Assembly: GCF_016865485.1 (NCBI RefSeq)
Contig: NZ_AP024452.1
Location: forward strand, 3,246,501-3,310,500
Length of the DNA stretch: 64,000 nucleotides
Direction: 5' to 3'
Source of the DNA: Luteitalea sp. TBR-22
GTDB lineage: Bacteria; Acidobacteriota; Vicinamibacteria; Vicinamibacterales; Vicinamibacteraceae
Shown here: piece by piece, positions 16,938 through 25,947 of the stretch
Layout: each line of letters starts with the position of its first letter
How positions within the stretch are numbered: position 1 is the first letter of the stretch
Position numbers and translations under genes: made by a program
Notes under the pieces: model-generated
The model's database searches: none
Seen by the model: the letters and a program-made list of their open reading frames with translations, nothing else
Told to the model about the DNA's origin: nothing

Positions 16938-17783
16938 CTAGGCCAGGGCGCGCAGCGCCGGCTGCGGCTCCGAAGAGATGCGGTAGCAACCGGTCTTGCT
17001 GTACGGCAGCCGCTCGAACCGGTCGTCGAGGTTGCGCGTCGTCTCGGCGGCGCCCAGGAAGAGGAAGCCGTCCTGGCGCATCGCCGTCCGGATCCTCGAG
17101 AGAATGGCGCTCTTGTCGACCGTGTCGAAGTAGATGAGCACGTTGCGGAGGAAGACGATGTCGGGCGCGGTCATGGCCGGCAGCGGCTTCATCAGGTTCA
17201 GGTACTCGAAGCGGACCATCGAGCGCAGCTTCTGGTTGATCTGCCACTCGAGGCCCTTCTTCTCGAAGTACTTCACCAGGTGCGTCGCGGGCAGTCCGCG
17301 GTTCACCTCGAGCTGCGAGTAGAGGCCGTTGCGGGCGCGCGTCAGCACGTCGGTCGAGATGTCGGTGGCCAGGATCTCGACCGTCCAGTTGGCCAGTTCC
17401 GGCATGTCGAGCAGCGTCATCGCGATCGAGTACGGCTCCTGTCCCGTCGAGGACGCGCCGCACCAGATGTGGAGTCGCCGGGTCGCGCGACGGGCTTCCA
17501 TCATCGCCGGCAGGACTTCCTTCCGCAGGACCTCGAAGGGCTCGATGTCACGGAAGAAGATGGTCTCGTTGGTCGTCATCGCCTCGACGACCTTGACGTG
17601 CAGCGGGCCCTTGGGACCGACCAGCTTCGCGATGAGTTCTGCCGACGAGGCGAACCCTTCGCGTCGGGCCAGCGGGCTGATGCGCGCCTCGACCAGGTAT
17701 TCCTTGCCCTGCTCGAGCACGATACCGGCTTCCGCGCGAATCAGGGTCCGGACGATGTCGAACTCTGCCTGGGTGATCGCCAT
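16938..17783 (-). CDS. cheR: Chemotaxis methyltransferase CheR
   Basis: 281 residues. An N-terminal helical CheR domain is followed by the SAM-binding fold: RRLHIWCGASSTGQEPYSIAM (motif I region), ILATDIS, LRNVLIYFD and FLFLGAAETT. CheR methylates glutamates of chemoreceptors. Both soluble MCPs of this operon are candidate substrates. The ATG is two bases after the cheB stop codon; a GTG six bases earlier is possible. There is no C-terminal pentapeptide-binding beta subdomain that I can identify. Confidence 0.96.
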   Translation of the reverse strand: MAITQAEFDIVRTLIRAEAGIVLEQGKEYLVEARISPLARREGFASSAELIAKLVGPKGPLHVKVVEAMTTNETIFFRDIEPFEVLRKEVLPAMMEARRATRRLHIWCGASSTGQEPYSIAMTLLDMPELANWTVEILATDISTDVLTRARNGLYSQLEVNRGLPATHLVKYFEKKGLEWQINQKLRSMVRFEYLNLMKPLPAMTAPDIVFLRNVLIYFDTVDKSAILSRIRTAMRQDGFLFLGAAETTRNLDDRFERLPYSKTGCYRISSEPQPALRALA

Positions 17784-17785
17784 GC

Positions 17786-18937
17786 TCACACCACTTCCGT
17801 GCGACGGCTGTCGCGGGGGATCACCGGCTGGGATGCGATCCAGCCGGTCGTCGTAGTCGCAGTCACGCGCCGCGTGATCTCTGCGGCGATGTCCGGCAGC
17901 GGCAGCACCTTGTCGGCGAGCCCCGCGCGGACGACGAATCCGGGCATGCCCCACACGACGCTGCTGGCCTCGTCCTGTGCCAGGACCTGCCCTCCGGCAT
18001 CGCGGATGCCCTCGCACCCGCGCAGCCCGTCCTGCCCCATGCCCGTGAGGATCACCCCCAGCGTGCGGTGGCCGTAGAGGGCCACCACCGACCGGAACAT
18101 GGGATCGACGGCGGGCCGGCAGGAGTTCTCCGGCGGGTCCTGGTTGAGTGCCACGCGCACCTCCGTGCCCTGGCGCTCGAGCACCATGTGGTAGTCGCCG
18201 GGCGCGATCGTCACCGTCCCCGGCGTCACGAGCATGCCGGGGGCGCCTTCGCGTACCTCGAGGGGCGATTGCTGGTTCAGTCGCTCGGCCAGCAGCCGCG
18301 TGAACATCGGCGGCATGTGCTGCGTGATCACCACCGGCACCCGCAGGTCGGCCGGCAGGGACGGGATGAGCGCCGCCAACGCGTTCGGCCCTCCCGTGGA
18401 CACGCCGATGGCGACGATCGACGGGCGCGCGTCGCCGAGATGCGACGGGCGAGCCGACGTGGCGGCGCCCCGGGGCGCCGGGGGAACGGGCGGCGCGGTC
18501 GGCCTTGCAGCCGCCACCGGCACCACGATCCGGCCCGCCAGCGTCTTGATGCGCGGGATCAGGTCCTCGCGGACGCGCTGCTGCGCGAGCGCCACGCTGC
18601 CGACGTTGGCCGGCTTGGTCACGTAGTCGGAGGCGCCCGCCGCGAGGGCATCGAGCGTCGCCGTGCCGCCACGCTCGGTGAGCGTGCTGAACATGATCAC
18701 CGGCAGCTTCGGGTACGTCGGCCGCAGCGCGCGGACGGTCTCGATGCCGTTGAGCTCCGGCATCTCCACATCCATCGTGACGACATCGGGATTGACCTGC
18801 GGGATCTTCTGCAGGGCGATGCGGCCGTTGGCCGCGGTGCCGACCACCTCGATCTCGGGATCGTCGGCCAGCGCATCGGAGACCAGTCGCCTCACGACGA
18901 CGGCATCGTCCACGATGAGCACACGGATGCGGGACAT
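17786..18937 (-). CDS. cheB: Chemotaxis response regulator methylesterase CheB
   Basis: 383 residues. The receiver domain has its phosphoacceptor Asp56 in VVTMDVEMPELNG and KPANVG after it. A proline/alanine-rich linker follows, then the CheB methylesterase domain with the serine in GVSTGGPNAL, the histidine in ITQHMPP and the aspartate in ILTGMGQDGL. It removes methyl groups from chemoreceptors when phosphorylated by CheA. It sits between cheY and cheR in the operon. Confidence 0.97.
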   Translation of the reverse strand: MSRIRVLIVDDAVVVRRLVSDALADDPEIEVVGTAANGRIALQKIPQVNPDVVTMDVEMPELNGIETVRALRPTYPKLPVIMFSTLTERGGTATLDALAAGASDYVTKPANVGSVALAQQRVREDLIPRIKTLAGRIVVPVAAARPTAPPVPPAPRGAATSARPSHLGDARPSIVAIGVSTGGPNALAALIPSLPADLRVPVVITQHMPPMFTRLLAERLNQQSPLEVREGAPGMLVTPGTVTIAPGDYHMVLERQGTEVRVALNQDPPENSCRPAVDPMFRSVVALYGHRTLGVILTGMGQDGLRGCEGIRDAGGQVLAQDEASSVVWGMPGFVVRAGLADKVLPLPDIAAEITRRVTATTTTGWIASQPVIPRDSRRTEVV

Positions 18938-18956
18938 GGCGGGAGGCTTTCGGGAT

Positions 18957-19325
18957 CTACTGGGTCAGTCCGAGCAGGCGCAGCTTGTCCGCGATCACGT
19001 CGCGCGTGAAGGGCTTCATCACGTACTCGTTGGCGCCGGCGCCGAGGGCGCGGGCCATCTGCGACATCTCGGTCTCGGTGGTCACCATCATCATGCGGAG
19101 GTTGGCAAACCGCGTGTCCTGCCGCACCGCCTCCACCAGCTCGAGCCCGTTCATCTCCGGCATGTTCCAGTCGACCAGCGCGAGATCGGTGTCCTCGTGC
19201 TGCTGCAGGTGGGTCAGGGCCTCGCGGCCATGCCCCGCCTGTGCGACCTCGAAGCCGAGGTCCTGCAGCATCCGGGACAGCATCAGGCGCATGGCCCGGG
19301 AATCATCAACGACGAGTGCTTTCAT
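18957..19325 (-). CDS. cheY: CheY-like single-domain response regulator
   Basis: 122 residues, receiver domain only. VVDDSR holds the acidic pocket, Asp52 in LALVDWNMPEMNG is the phosphoacceptor, TTE and KPF complete the active site. LVDWNMPxMNG and EMSQMARALGAGANEYVMKPF are typical of CheY proteins that bind the flagellar switch, which here comprises FliM and the FliY-like protein. The gene starts four bases after the hemA-like stop codon, so it shares its transcript with the globin receptor and the HemA paralogue. Confidence 0.93.
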   Translation of the reverse strand: MKALVVDDSRAMRLMLSRMLQDLGFEVAQAGHGREALTHLQQHEDTDLALVDWNMPEMNGLELVEAVRQDTRFANLRMMMVTTETEMSQMARALGAGANEYVMKPFTRDVIADKLRLLGLTQ

Positions 19326-19329
19326 AATC

Positions 19330-20577
19330 TCATCCCTGCACGGTGACGCGCGCGGCGGGGCCGCCGGGTGTCCCTGGATACCCTGCCGCCTTGGCGCGCA
19401 GGGCCACGACCTGTCGATGCAGCAACTGACGGCCCGCCCGCCGGAGGCGCGCGTCGAGGTGCACCTGCGCCCGGCCAGCCCGCCCCCACAGCCTCGCCGC
19501 CATCTCCTCGCGGCGGGCCCGTTCACGCGCGTACAGTCCGACGATGGCCGGCACGAGCGCGCGCTCCCTGTGCCAGGCGGTCCAGCCTTCCACCGCCGCG
19601 TCGACCAGGCGACGGGCCGCGGGCACGGCCGACTCGCGCGCCGTCAGGGCCGCGTCCTGCCGCGCCCGGATGTCGTCGATGGTGAAGACCCGCGCCTCGA
19701 TGTCGGCGTCGACGTTGCGCGGCACGCCGAGATCGCAGACCACCAGGCGCGATGGCCGGTGGCCCTGGCGTGCGGACGAGGCGCTTCCGGCGAGTGCGAG
19801 CATGGCGGAGGTCAGGACCGGCACCGAGGTACCGGTCGCGCCAATTACAACATCGGCATCGGCGAGCCAGTCCTCCAACTGCGGCACCACCGCGCCGCGG
19901 CCGCCGACGTGGGTGGCCAGCTCGGTGGCCCTGCCCCGATCCTTGCTGACGATCGTCAGGTCGTAGATGCCGCGCTTGGCCAGGTGGCGAGCCACGTCGG
20001 TCGCCACGGCGCCCGTCCCGATGATGCTCACCCGGCGGGCCAGCGGCGCCGCGTACGCGAGCTGGTGCGCGACACAGCCGCCGATGCTCACGTGCCCGCG
20101 ACCGAGCGCCGTCTCGCGCCGCACCCGCTTGGCCACGGCGAAGGCCTGCTGGAAGGCGCGATGCAGGACGGGCCCGAGCGTGCCGGCCTCGCGGGCCTGG
20201 TCGTAGGCGCGCTTGACCTGGCCATTGACGTGGGCATCGCCGAGGATGGCCGAGTCGAGTCCCGCCGCCACGGCGAAGAGATGGCCGGCGGCCGCCGCGT
20301 CGACGTGGCGCGTCAGCAGGCACGCCGGATCGGTCGCGCGTGCCGTCGGGCGGTCGCGCCGCAGCAGCTGCAGCCAACGCGCGGCGGCGTCCTGGTGGTC
20401 GACCACCAGGTAGAACTCCGTGCGGTTGCAGGTCGAGAGGATGGCGGCCTCGCGCAGCCCCTCGACTTCGCGGGCCCGCGCGAGCAGGGCGCGCGCCGCC
20501 GGCGCGTCGTAGGACAGGGCCACCCGGAGATCGAGGGCCGCCTGACGGAAGTCGACGCCGAGCAGGACGAGGGACAT
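19330..20577 (-). CDS. Divergent glutamyl-tRNA reductase (HemA) paralogue inside the chemotaxis operon
   Basis: 415 residues, the usual HemA length, with the three-domain order of glutamyl-tRNA reductase. The catalytic cysteine is Cys50 in LSTCNRTEFY, and HLFAVAAGLDS, AKRVRRETALGRGHVSIG and DLGVPRNVD are recognisable. Other hallmarks deviate: the N-terminal NHxxAP motif reads DFRQAA, GExQIxGQ reads GDAHVNGQ, and the NADPH loop is GTGAVA. HemA makes glutamate-1-semialdehyde, the first precursor of heme. No other heme or tRNA gene is nearby; it lies between a globin-MCP and cheY with short gaps (56 and 4 bases). It may be the cell's only HemA or a specialised copy. Whether it is active cannot be judged from sequence alone. 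Confidence 0.8.
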   Translation of the reverse strand: MSLVLLGVDFRQAALDLRVALSYDAPAARALLARAREVEGLREAAILSTCNRTEFYLVVDHQDAAARWLQLLRRDRPTARATDPACLLTRHVDAAAAGHLFAVAAGLDSAILGDAHVNGQVKRAYDQAREAGTLGPVLHRAFQQAFAVAKRVRRETALGRGHVSIGGCVAHQLAYAAPLARRVSIIGTGAVATDVARHLAKRGIYDLTIVSKDRGRATELATHVGGRGAVVPQLEDWLADADVVIGATGTSVPVLTSAMLALAGSASSARQGHRPSRLVVCDLGVPRNVDADIEARVFTIDDIRARQDAALTARESAVPAARRLVDAAVEGWTAWHRERALVPAIVGLYARERARREEMAARLWGRAGRAQVHLDARLRRAGRQLLHRQVVALRAKAAGYPGTPGGPAARVTVQG

Positions 20578-20633
20578 GACGGAGGCGGCTGGGGGAACCG
20601 GGGCGGCCGCTGGGGCCGCCCCGACGAGGGCGA

Positions 20634-22925
20634 TCAGTAGCGGAAGCGCGAGATGAGCTGCTGCAGCTCGGAGGCCATGCGCGCCAGGCCCGACGCCGCG
20701 TTCTGCGAGTCGGAGGCGCCGTCGCTCGTGCTGCGCGCCGCCTGGGCGACGCCTGTGATGTTCTGCGCGATCTCGGCGCTGCCGCGTGCGGCCTCGGTGA
20801 CGTTGCGGGCGATCTCGTTGGTGGTGGCCGTCTGCTCCTCCACCGCGCTGGCGATCGTGTTCGAGATGTCGTTGATCTGGTTGATGATCGCGCTGATCTC
20901 GGCAATCGCCTGCGTCGCCCCGCGCGTGTCGCCCTGAATCGCCTCGATCTTCTGGCTGATGTCCTCGGTCGCCTTGGCGGTCTCCTTGGCCAGCTCCTTG
21001 ACCTCGTTGGCGACTACCGCGAAGCCCTTGCCGGCCTCGCCGGCCCGCGCCGCCTCGATGGTGGCGTTGAGGGCCAGCAGGTTGGTCTGCTGCGCAATCG
21101 AGGTGATCACCTTGATCACCTTGCCGATCTCGGCGCTGCTCTCCCCGAGCTTGGCCACGGTGCTGTTGGTGGTCTCGGCCACGCGCACCGCCTGCGTCGC
21201 CACCTTGGCGGCGTCGTTGGCGTTCTTGGCGATCTCGCGGATGCTCGCGCCCATCTCCTCGGTGCCGGTGGCCACCGTCTGGACGTTGCGCGAGACTTCC
21301 TCGGAGGCCGCCGACACGACGTTGGCCTGCGCGGAGGTCTCCTCGGCGTTGGCGCCCATCTGCGTCGCGACCGCCGTGAGTTCCTCCGACGAGCTCGCCA
21401 GGGTCTGCGCGTTGTGGGCGATCGCCCCGACGCTGGCGCGCAGGTCGGCGAGGAACTTCTGCAGCCCCTCGCCCATCTGGCCGATGGCGTCGGCGCCGTG
21501 CACGGGCACCTCGCGCGTCAGGTCGCCGGCCGCCGCGGCATTGACCACGTCGAGGATCGCGTCGACCTTCTGCTGCAGCTCCTGCGCGGCCTGCCGCTCC
21601 CGCTCCCGCGACAGGCGGGCTTCCTCGGCCAGTCGCACGCTGTCGGTGATCACGGCCCAGCTGACCATCGTGCCGACGTACTCGCCCTTGTGGTCGCGGA
21701 CGGCGCTCACCTGCAGCTCGAGGGTCTCCTCGCCGAGGCGGATGTTGGCCTTGTGCGGCAGGTTGGTCGGGTCGGCGAGCATCCGGCGCTGGTGCGACGG
21801 GTTCTTGTGGAAGATGTCGATGTTCTGCCCGAGGATCTGGTCGGCCTTGATGGGCAGGAGGTGTTCGATGGTCTTGAGCGTCGCCTTCGAGGCGGCATTC
21901 ACGTAGCGGATGCAGAGGTCGCGATCCGCGTACATGATGTTGATGGGCGCGCTCTCCATCATGCTCATCACGCGCGCCATCTCGGCCTCGAGCTTCAGCT
22001 TCTCGGTCACGACCGCCCAGGTCGCCATCGCGCCGATGTAGGCGCCGGCGCGGTCGGTGACGGCGTGGACCTCGAGCTCGAGGGTCTCCGGACCGACGTG
22101 GATCTGCGCGTGGTACGGCAGGTTCTTCGGGTCGGCGAGCAGCCGCCGCTGGTGCGCGGGGTTCTTGTGGAAGACGTCGATCGACGTGCCGATCATGTCG
22201 TCGACCTTGACGGGCAGCAGGTGCTCGAGCGTCCTGAGCGTCTGCGTCGACGCCGGGTTCATGTAGCGGAGCGTCAGGTCGAGGTCCACGTACATGATGT
22301 TGATCGGCGCGAGATCGAGCATCGCCGTGTTGCGCGCCAGCTCGTCCTGGATCGTCGCGAGCTGCTCGCGGTACTTCGCGACCTCGCTCTCCCCCGCCAC
22401 TGCCTGCGCCGCCGAGATGTTCTCTTCGGCGACGGCCGCCATGACCCCGCCCTTGAACCGACCGTTGGCCATCGAGGACTCCTTCTTGCGGGAACGCGTC
22501 CCGCCCTGCGGGACCGGGCGCGGCGTCGTGGCCGCGGCCGTGGTGTTGACGACATCCGACTGCAGCGGCGCGACCGCCGCGATCACTTCGGCCACCAGTG
22601 GCGCCGGCACCCCGACCTCGGCGAGGGCGGCCGACAGGTGCGTGGCGACCCGCCCGAAGTCCTCTGCCGTGATCGCCAGGTGCGCGTGCGCCGTCTTCAT
22701 GTCGCGCCCCCGGTACACCTGCGGCCCGCCGAGCGCCTGGATGAAGAAGGCGTTCTGCCGGCCCTTGAGCCAGCGCATGTTGACGCCGGCGAAGTGGGGC
22801 GCGAGGGCCTCGTCGGCCAGGACGCGCACGTAGAACGCGTCGACGGCCGCCTTGATGGCCGGCACGCCGCCGAGGCGCTCGAACAGGGTGGTGAGCGGCA
22901 CGGCCGCCACGGTCGCAGTGGACAT
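20634..22925 (-). CDS. Soluble chemoreceptor: truncated hemoglobin (group I) - PAS - PAS - MCP signalling domain
   Basis: 763 residues with no membrane helix. Residues about 10-120 form a group I truncated hemoglobin close in sequence to mycobacterial GlbN: FYVRVLAD with the B10 tyrosine Tyr32, LKGRQNAFF with Gln57, ALGGPQVY, and the proximal histidine His80 in KTAHAHLAI. Two near-identical PAS units follow (about 201-310 and 321-430, period 120, each with APINIMY and FHKNP-HQRR), then a HAMP-like segment and an MCP domain whose hairpin tip reads [21 protein letters not shown]. Known globin chemoreceptors (HemAT type) use a classical globin-coupled-sensor fold, so this fusion is unusual. It probably senses O2 or NO. 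An internal ATG at 22472, with AAGGAG six bases before it, could yield a globin-free receptor of 612 residues. The chosen ATG has AAGGAG nine bases upstream. Confidence 0.9.
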   Translation of the reverse strand: MSTATVAAVPLTTLFERLGGVPAIKAAVDAFYVRVLADEALAPHFAGVNMRWLKGRQNAFFIQALGGPQVYRGRDMKTAHAHLAITAEDFGRVATHLSAALAEVGVPAPLVAEVIAAVAPLQSDVVNTTAAATTPRPVPQGGTRSRKKESSMANGRFKGGVMAAVAEENISAAQAVAGESEVAKYREQLATIQDELARNTAMLDLAPINIMYVDLDLTLRYMNPASTQTLRTLEHLLPVKVDDMIGTSIDVFHKNPAHQRRLLADPKNLPYHAQIHVGPETLELEVHAVTDRAGAYIGAMATWAVVTEKLKLEAEMARVMSMMESAPINIMYADRDLCIRYVNAASKATLKTIEHLLPIKADQILGQNIDIFHKNPSHQRRMLADPTNLPHKANIRLGEETLELQVSAVRDHKGEYVGTMVSWAVITDSVRLAEEARLSRERERQAAQELQQKVDAILDVVNAAAAGDLTREVPVHGADAIGQMGEGLQKFLADLRASVGAIAHNAQTLASSSEELTAVATQMGANAEETSAQANVVSAASEEVSRNVQTVATGTEEMGASIREIAKNANDAAKVATQAVRVAETTNSTVAKLGESSAEIGKVIKVITSIAQQTNLLALNATIEAARAGEAGKGFAVVANEVKELAKETAKATEDISQKIEAIQGDTRGATQAIAEISAIINQINDISNTIASAVEEQTATTNEIARNVTEAARGSAEIAQNITGVAQAARSTSDGASDSQNAASGLARMASELQQLISRFRY
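20653..21405 (-). repeat. Long repeat: MCP signalling-domain copy A
   Basis: The 3' part of the globin-receptor gene is almost identical in DNA sequence to 25967-26717 in the second receptor gene, with long runs of unbroken identity. This indicates duplication or ongoing gene conversion between the two receptor genes. Confidence 0.85.
22470..22483 (-). promoter_or_regulatory. Internal ribosome site and start codon within the globin-receptor gene
   Basis: On the minus strand AAGGAG is followed by six bases and ATG, giving a protein that begins MANGRFKGG right after the globin and its proline-rich linker. Spacing and strength equal those of real starts in this window. Confidence 0.55.
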
Positions 22926-22959
22926 CGGGGGGAGCTCCTTGTCGTCGGCCGCGGCCGCT

Positions 22960-23451
22960 CTAGTGGGCGCGCTCGCCCGCATCGCTGCCGTCGACGACGG
23001 CCGCGCGCTCCTCGTCGAGGAGCAGCAGCAGGCGGTCCTTCAGCTTGTACACGCCGCGCACCAGGTCGCGCGTCGGCCCGGCCAGCGTGTCCGGCGCCTG
23101 CTCGAACTGGGCCTCGGCAACCTCGACGACGTCGCCGATCTCGTCGACCAGCAGGCTGACGACGCCGTCGGACGTGCGGACCACCACGTTCATCGGCAAC
23201 GCGCCGTCCTTGCGGTCGGCGAGCCCGAGGCGGCGCCGCAACTCGATCGCGGTGACGATCTGGCCCCGCAGGTTGATCAACCCCTCGACGACGGGCGGCG
23301 CCAGCGGGATGCGGGTGAGCTCCTGGTACCGGATCACCTCCTGCACCTTGAGCACCTCGACGCCGAAGTACAGCTGGTCCAGCATGAACGTCGCGACCTG
23401 GCGCGGAGGGGTCCGCTGGTCGGTGGCATGGGCGAATTCACTGGGCGTCAT
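22960..23451 (-). CDS. cheW: Chemotaxis coupling protein CheW
   Basis: 163 residues forming the double five-stranded barrel of Che[67 protein letters not shown]. It links receptors to CheA. The ATG at 23451 has GAGG six bases upstream and overlaps no neighbour, though the frame begins just inside the end of cheA. It stands directly between cheA and the globin-receptor gene. Confidence 0.95.
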   Translation of the reverse strand: MTPSEFAHATDQRTPPRQVATFMLDQLYFGVEVLKVQEVIRYQELTRIPLAPPVVEGLINLRGQIVTAIELRRRLGLADRKDGALPMNVVVRTSDGVVSLLVDEIGDVVEVAEAQFEQAPDTLAGPTRDLVRGVYKLKDRLLLLLDEERAAVVDGSDAGERAH

Positions 23452-23459
23452 GACGGACC

Positions 23460-25691
23460 TCACGCGACCGCGGCTTCGAAGAGCCCGGCATCGGCGATGA
23501 CGGCATCGGCATCGAGCAGGTCGGTGACCTGCTGCTGCAGCACGGTCGACCCGATGATGCCGCGGCGGCGATGCCGCTGGTCGACCACCACCACCTGCTG
23601 CACGATGTCGACGATGCGCTCGACGATCAGCCCGACGTGCTGGTCGTGGAACGAGAAGACGATGACCTGCAGCGGGTCGACCTGAGCCTCCGGCCGGTGG
23701 AAGTAGCGCGCCAGCGAGACGAGCGGCAGGATCTCGCCGCGGTACTGCACCACGGTCCGGTCGCCCGACTGCTCGAGCAGGCTGCGCGGGAACTCCTCGA
23801 GGCGGGCGACCAGCGACAGCGGCAGCGCCATGCGGTCGCGCTCGGAGGCCTGGAAGACCAGCAGCGTGCGCGTGTCCTCCGAGGTCGACGCGGCGGCCTC
23901 GGAACTCGCGGCGGCGGCGTTGCCGGACGACCGTGTCTCGGAGACGACCTGCGCCATCTGGCCGAGGCCGAGCACGTCGAGGATCAGCGCCACCCGCCCG
24001 TCGCCCATGATCGTCGCGCCGGCGAAGGCGGTGAGGCCCTTGAGCTGCTTGCCGAGCGGCTTGACCACAATCTCCTCGGTGTCGTGCACCGTCTCGACCA
24101 CCAGCCCGAACTGCCGCTGGTCGGCCTTGAGCACCACGATGTTGACCGCATCGTCGGTCGTGTTGACCGGGTCGAGGCGCAGCGCCGAGTGCAGGTGGAC
24201 GAGCGGCAGGAGGTTGCCGCGCAGGCGATAGAACAGCGCCTTGCCGATCCGCTCGATGCCCGACGAGGCCTGCATGCCCTCGAGGCGCACCAGCTCGAGG
24301 AGGCTGACCTGCGGGATGGCGAAGCGCTCGCCGCCCGAGGAGACCATCAGCGCCGGGATGATGGCCAGGGTGAGCGGGATCTTGATCTTGAGCGTCGTGC
24401 CGCTGCCGGCCACGCTCTGGATGTCGACGGTGCCGCCGATCTTCTCGATGTTCGTCTTGACGACGTCCATCCCGACGCCACGGCCCGACACGTTGGTGAT
24501 CTTCTCGGCGGTCGAGAACCCCGGCAGGAAGATCAGCTTGATGACGTCGTGGTCCGAGAGGCGCTGCGACTGGTCGGTGGTGACCAGGCCGCGCTGCAGC
24601 GCGCGCTGCCGCACCTTCTCGGCGGCGATGCCGGCGCCGTCGTCACTGATCTCGATGTTGATCTGCCCACCCTCGTGGAAGGCCCGCAGCCGGATGGTGC
24701 CCTCGGCGCGCTTGCCGCGCGCGATGCGGTCGGCCGGCGACTCGATGCCGTGGTCCACCGAGTTGCGGATGATGTGGGTGAGCGGATCCTTGATCGCCTC
24801 GATGATCGTGCGATCGAGGTCGGTCTCCTTGCCCTCCATCTCGATGCGGACCTGCTTGCCGCACATCGAGGCGAGGTCGCGGACGACGCGCGGGAACTTG
24901 CTCCACACGTTGCCGATCGGCTGCATGCGCGTCTTCATGACGCCTTCCTGCAGCTCGGAGGTGACCAGGTTCAGGCGCTGCGTCGCGTTGACGAAGGAGG
25001 CGTCGTTCTGCGTGGTGGTGAACTGCAGGATCTGGTTGCGCGCCAGCACCAGCTCGCCGACCAGGTTCATCAGCTTGTCGACCAGGCCGACGTCGACCCG
25101 CAGCGAGCTGTCGGACACGGCGCCCTTGCGATCGTCGGTGGTCACCGGCTCGGCGTCCTCGGCATGCGCCACGACGGCCTCGGCCACCGGAGCCGGGGGC
25201 GGCGGGGCCGGTGCGGCCGGCGCGGCGGCGGACGGCACTTCGACGACGGCGGGCGCGGCGACGGGCGGCGCCGCGGGAGCGGCCACCGTCCTGGCGGCCT
25301 GGCCCTTCTGCTCGTTCAGTTCCTGCAGCCGCTGGATGACGGCGGTGTAGTCGGCATCGCCCTCGGCCCCCGTGCTCTCGATGGCCGCCAGGATCTCGCG
25401 GATGGCGTCCACCATGCCCAGCAGGCCCGTGGTGATGTCGGCATCGAGCACCATGTCGCCATCGCGCAGGCGGCTCAGGAGGCTCTCGCCCACGTGGCTC
25501 ACGCCCTCGAGCTTGGTGAAGCCGAGGAAGCCGCAGGTCCCCTTGATCGTGTGGATGGCCCGGAAGACGCTGCCGAGCGTCTCGCGGTTGCGCGGATCCT
25601 TCTCCAGCTCCACCAGGTCCTGATCGAGCCGATCCAGGCCCTCGTGGCTTTCGATCAGGAATTCTCGAATGAGATCGTCGGACTCGCTCAC
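23460..25691 (-). CDS. cheA: Chemotaxis histidine kinase CheA with two CheW-like domains
   Basis: 743 residues. The P1 phosphotransfer domain has His47 in RAIHTIKGTCGFLGF. An Ala/Pro-rich linker replaces a recognisable P2 domain. The dimerisation helix begins RVDVGLVDKLMNLVGELVLARNQ, the ATPase has LTHIIRNSVDHGIE, DDGAGI and SGRGVGMDVV, and a CheW-like P5 domain follows (FAIPQVSLLELVRL). After a Ser/Ala-rich stretch a second CheW-like domain closes the protein (LLVFQASERDRMALPLSLV through YFHRPEAQ). It phosphorylates CheY and CheB in response to the soluble receptors. Tandem CheW domains are known in some CheA proteins and may support unusual array contacts. Confidence 0.95.
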   Translation of the reverse strand: MSESDDLIREFLIESHEGLDRLDQDLVELEKDPRNRETLGSVFRAIHTIKGTCGFLGFTKLEGVSHVGESLLSRLRDGDMVLDADITTGLLGMVDAIREILAAIESTGAEGDADYTAVIQRLQELNEQKGQAARTVAAPAAPPVAAPAVVEVPSAAAPAAPAPPPPAPVAEAVVAHAEDAEPVTTDDRKGAVSDSSLRVDVGLVDKLMNLVGELVLARNQILQFTTTQNDASFVNATQRLNLVTSELQEGVMKTRMQPIGNVWSKFPRVVRDLASMCGKQVRIEMEGKETDLDRTIIEAIKDPLTHIIRNSVDHGIESPADRIARGKRAEGTIRLRAFHEGGQINIEISDDGAGIAAEKVRQRALQRGLVTTDQSQRLSDHDVIKLIFLPGFSTAEKITNVSGRGVGMDVVKTNIEKIGGTVDIQSVAGSGTTLKIKIPLTLAIIPALMVSSGGERFAIPQVSLLELVRLEGMQASSGIERIGKALFYRLRGNLLPLVHLHSALRLDPVNTTDDAVNIVVLKADQRQFGLVVETVHDTEEIVVKPLGKQLKGLTAFAGATIMGDGRVALILDVLGLGQMAQVVSETRSSGNAAAASSEAAASTSEDTRTLLVFQASERDRMALPLSLVARLEEFPRSLLEQSGDRTVVQYRGEILPLVSLARYFHRPEAQVDPLQVIVFSFHDQHVGLIVERIVDIVQQVVVVDQRHRRRGIIGSTVLQQQVTDLLDADAVIADAGLFEAAVA

Positions 25692-25906
25692 GGCGTTGCC
25701 TCCGCGCCAGGGTGCCGAAGGGCAGTCTGGCTACGCACAGGAATCGACTGTCGGATTGCAGTCTTGAATGTGACTGCCCCGCCGATGCCTGCGATGTCGG
25801 TGCTGAGCTTCAAGGGACGTGCCAGGCGGAACTGCACGGGTTCGGCCCGGATGGCTGAGGGAATCGCGGGGTCCAGCGGGCGGACTGCCGATGGTGCGTC
25901 GACCAT
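25688..25906 (-). CDS. Doubtful small ORF between receptor and cheA
   Basis: 72 codons with an ATGA overlap into cheA, which argues for translation, but only a weak GCGGA precedes the ATG. The composition is less G+C-rich than the neighbours, and no domain was recognised. It fills the 256-base gap between the receptor and cheA, which may instead be an untranslated spacer or a remnant of a lost gene. Confidence 0.3.
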   Translation of the reverse strand: MVDAPSAVRPLDPAIPSAIRAEPVQFRLARPLKLSTDIAGIGGAVTFKTAIRQSIPVRSQTALRHPGAEATP

Positions 25907-25947
25907 GACAGTCCGCCGACATGAACCTGCGATAGGTCCGCGGCGAC

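Noticed and set aside
25688-25906. STAS-domain protein in the chemotaxis operon
   Set aside because: The small frame has no recognisable STAS motif (no conserved serine context or DxS loop); it is listed only as a doubtful ORF.
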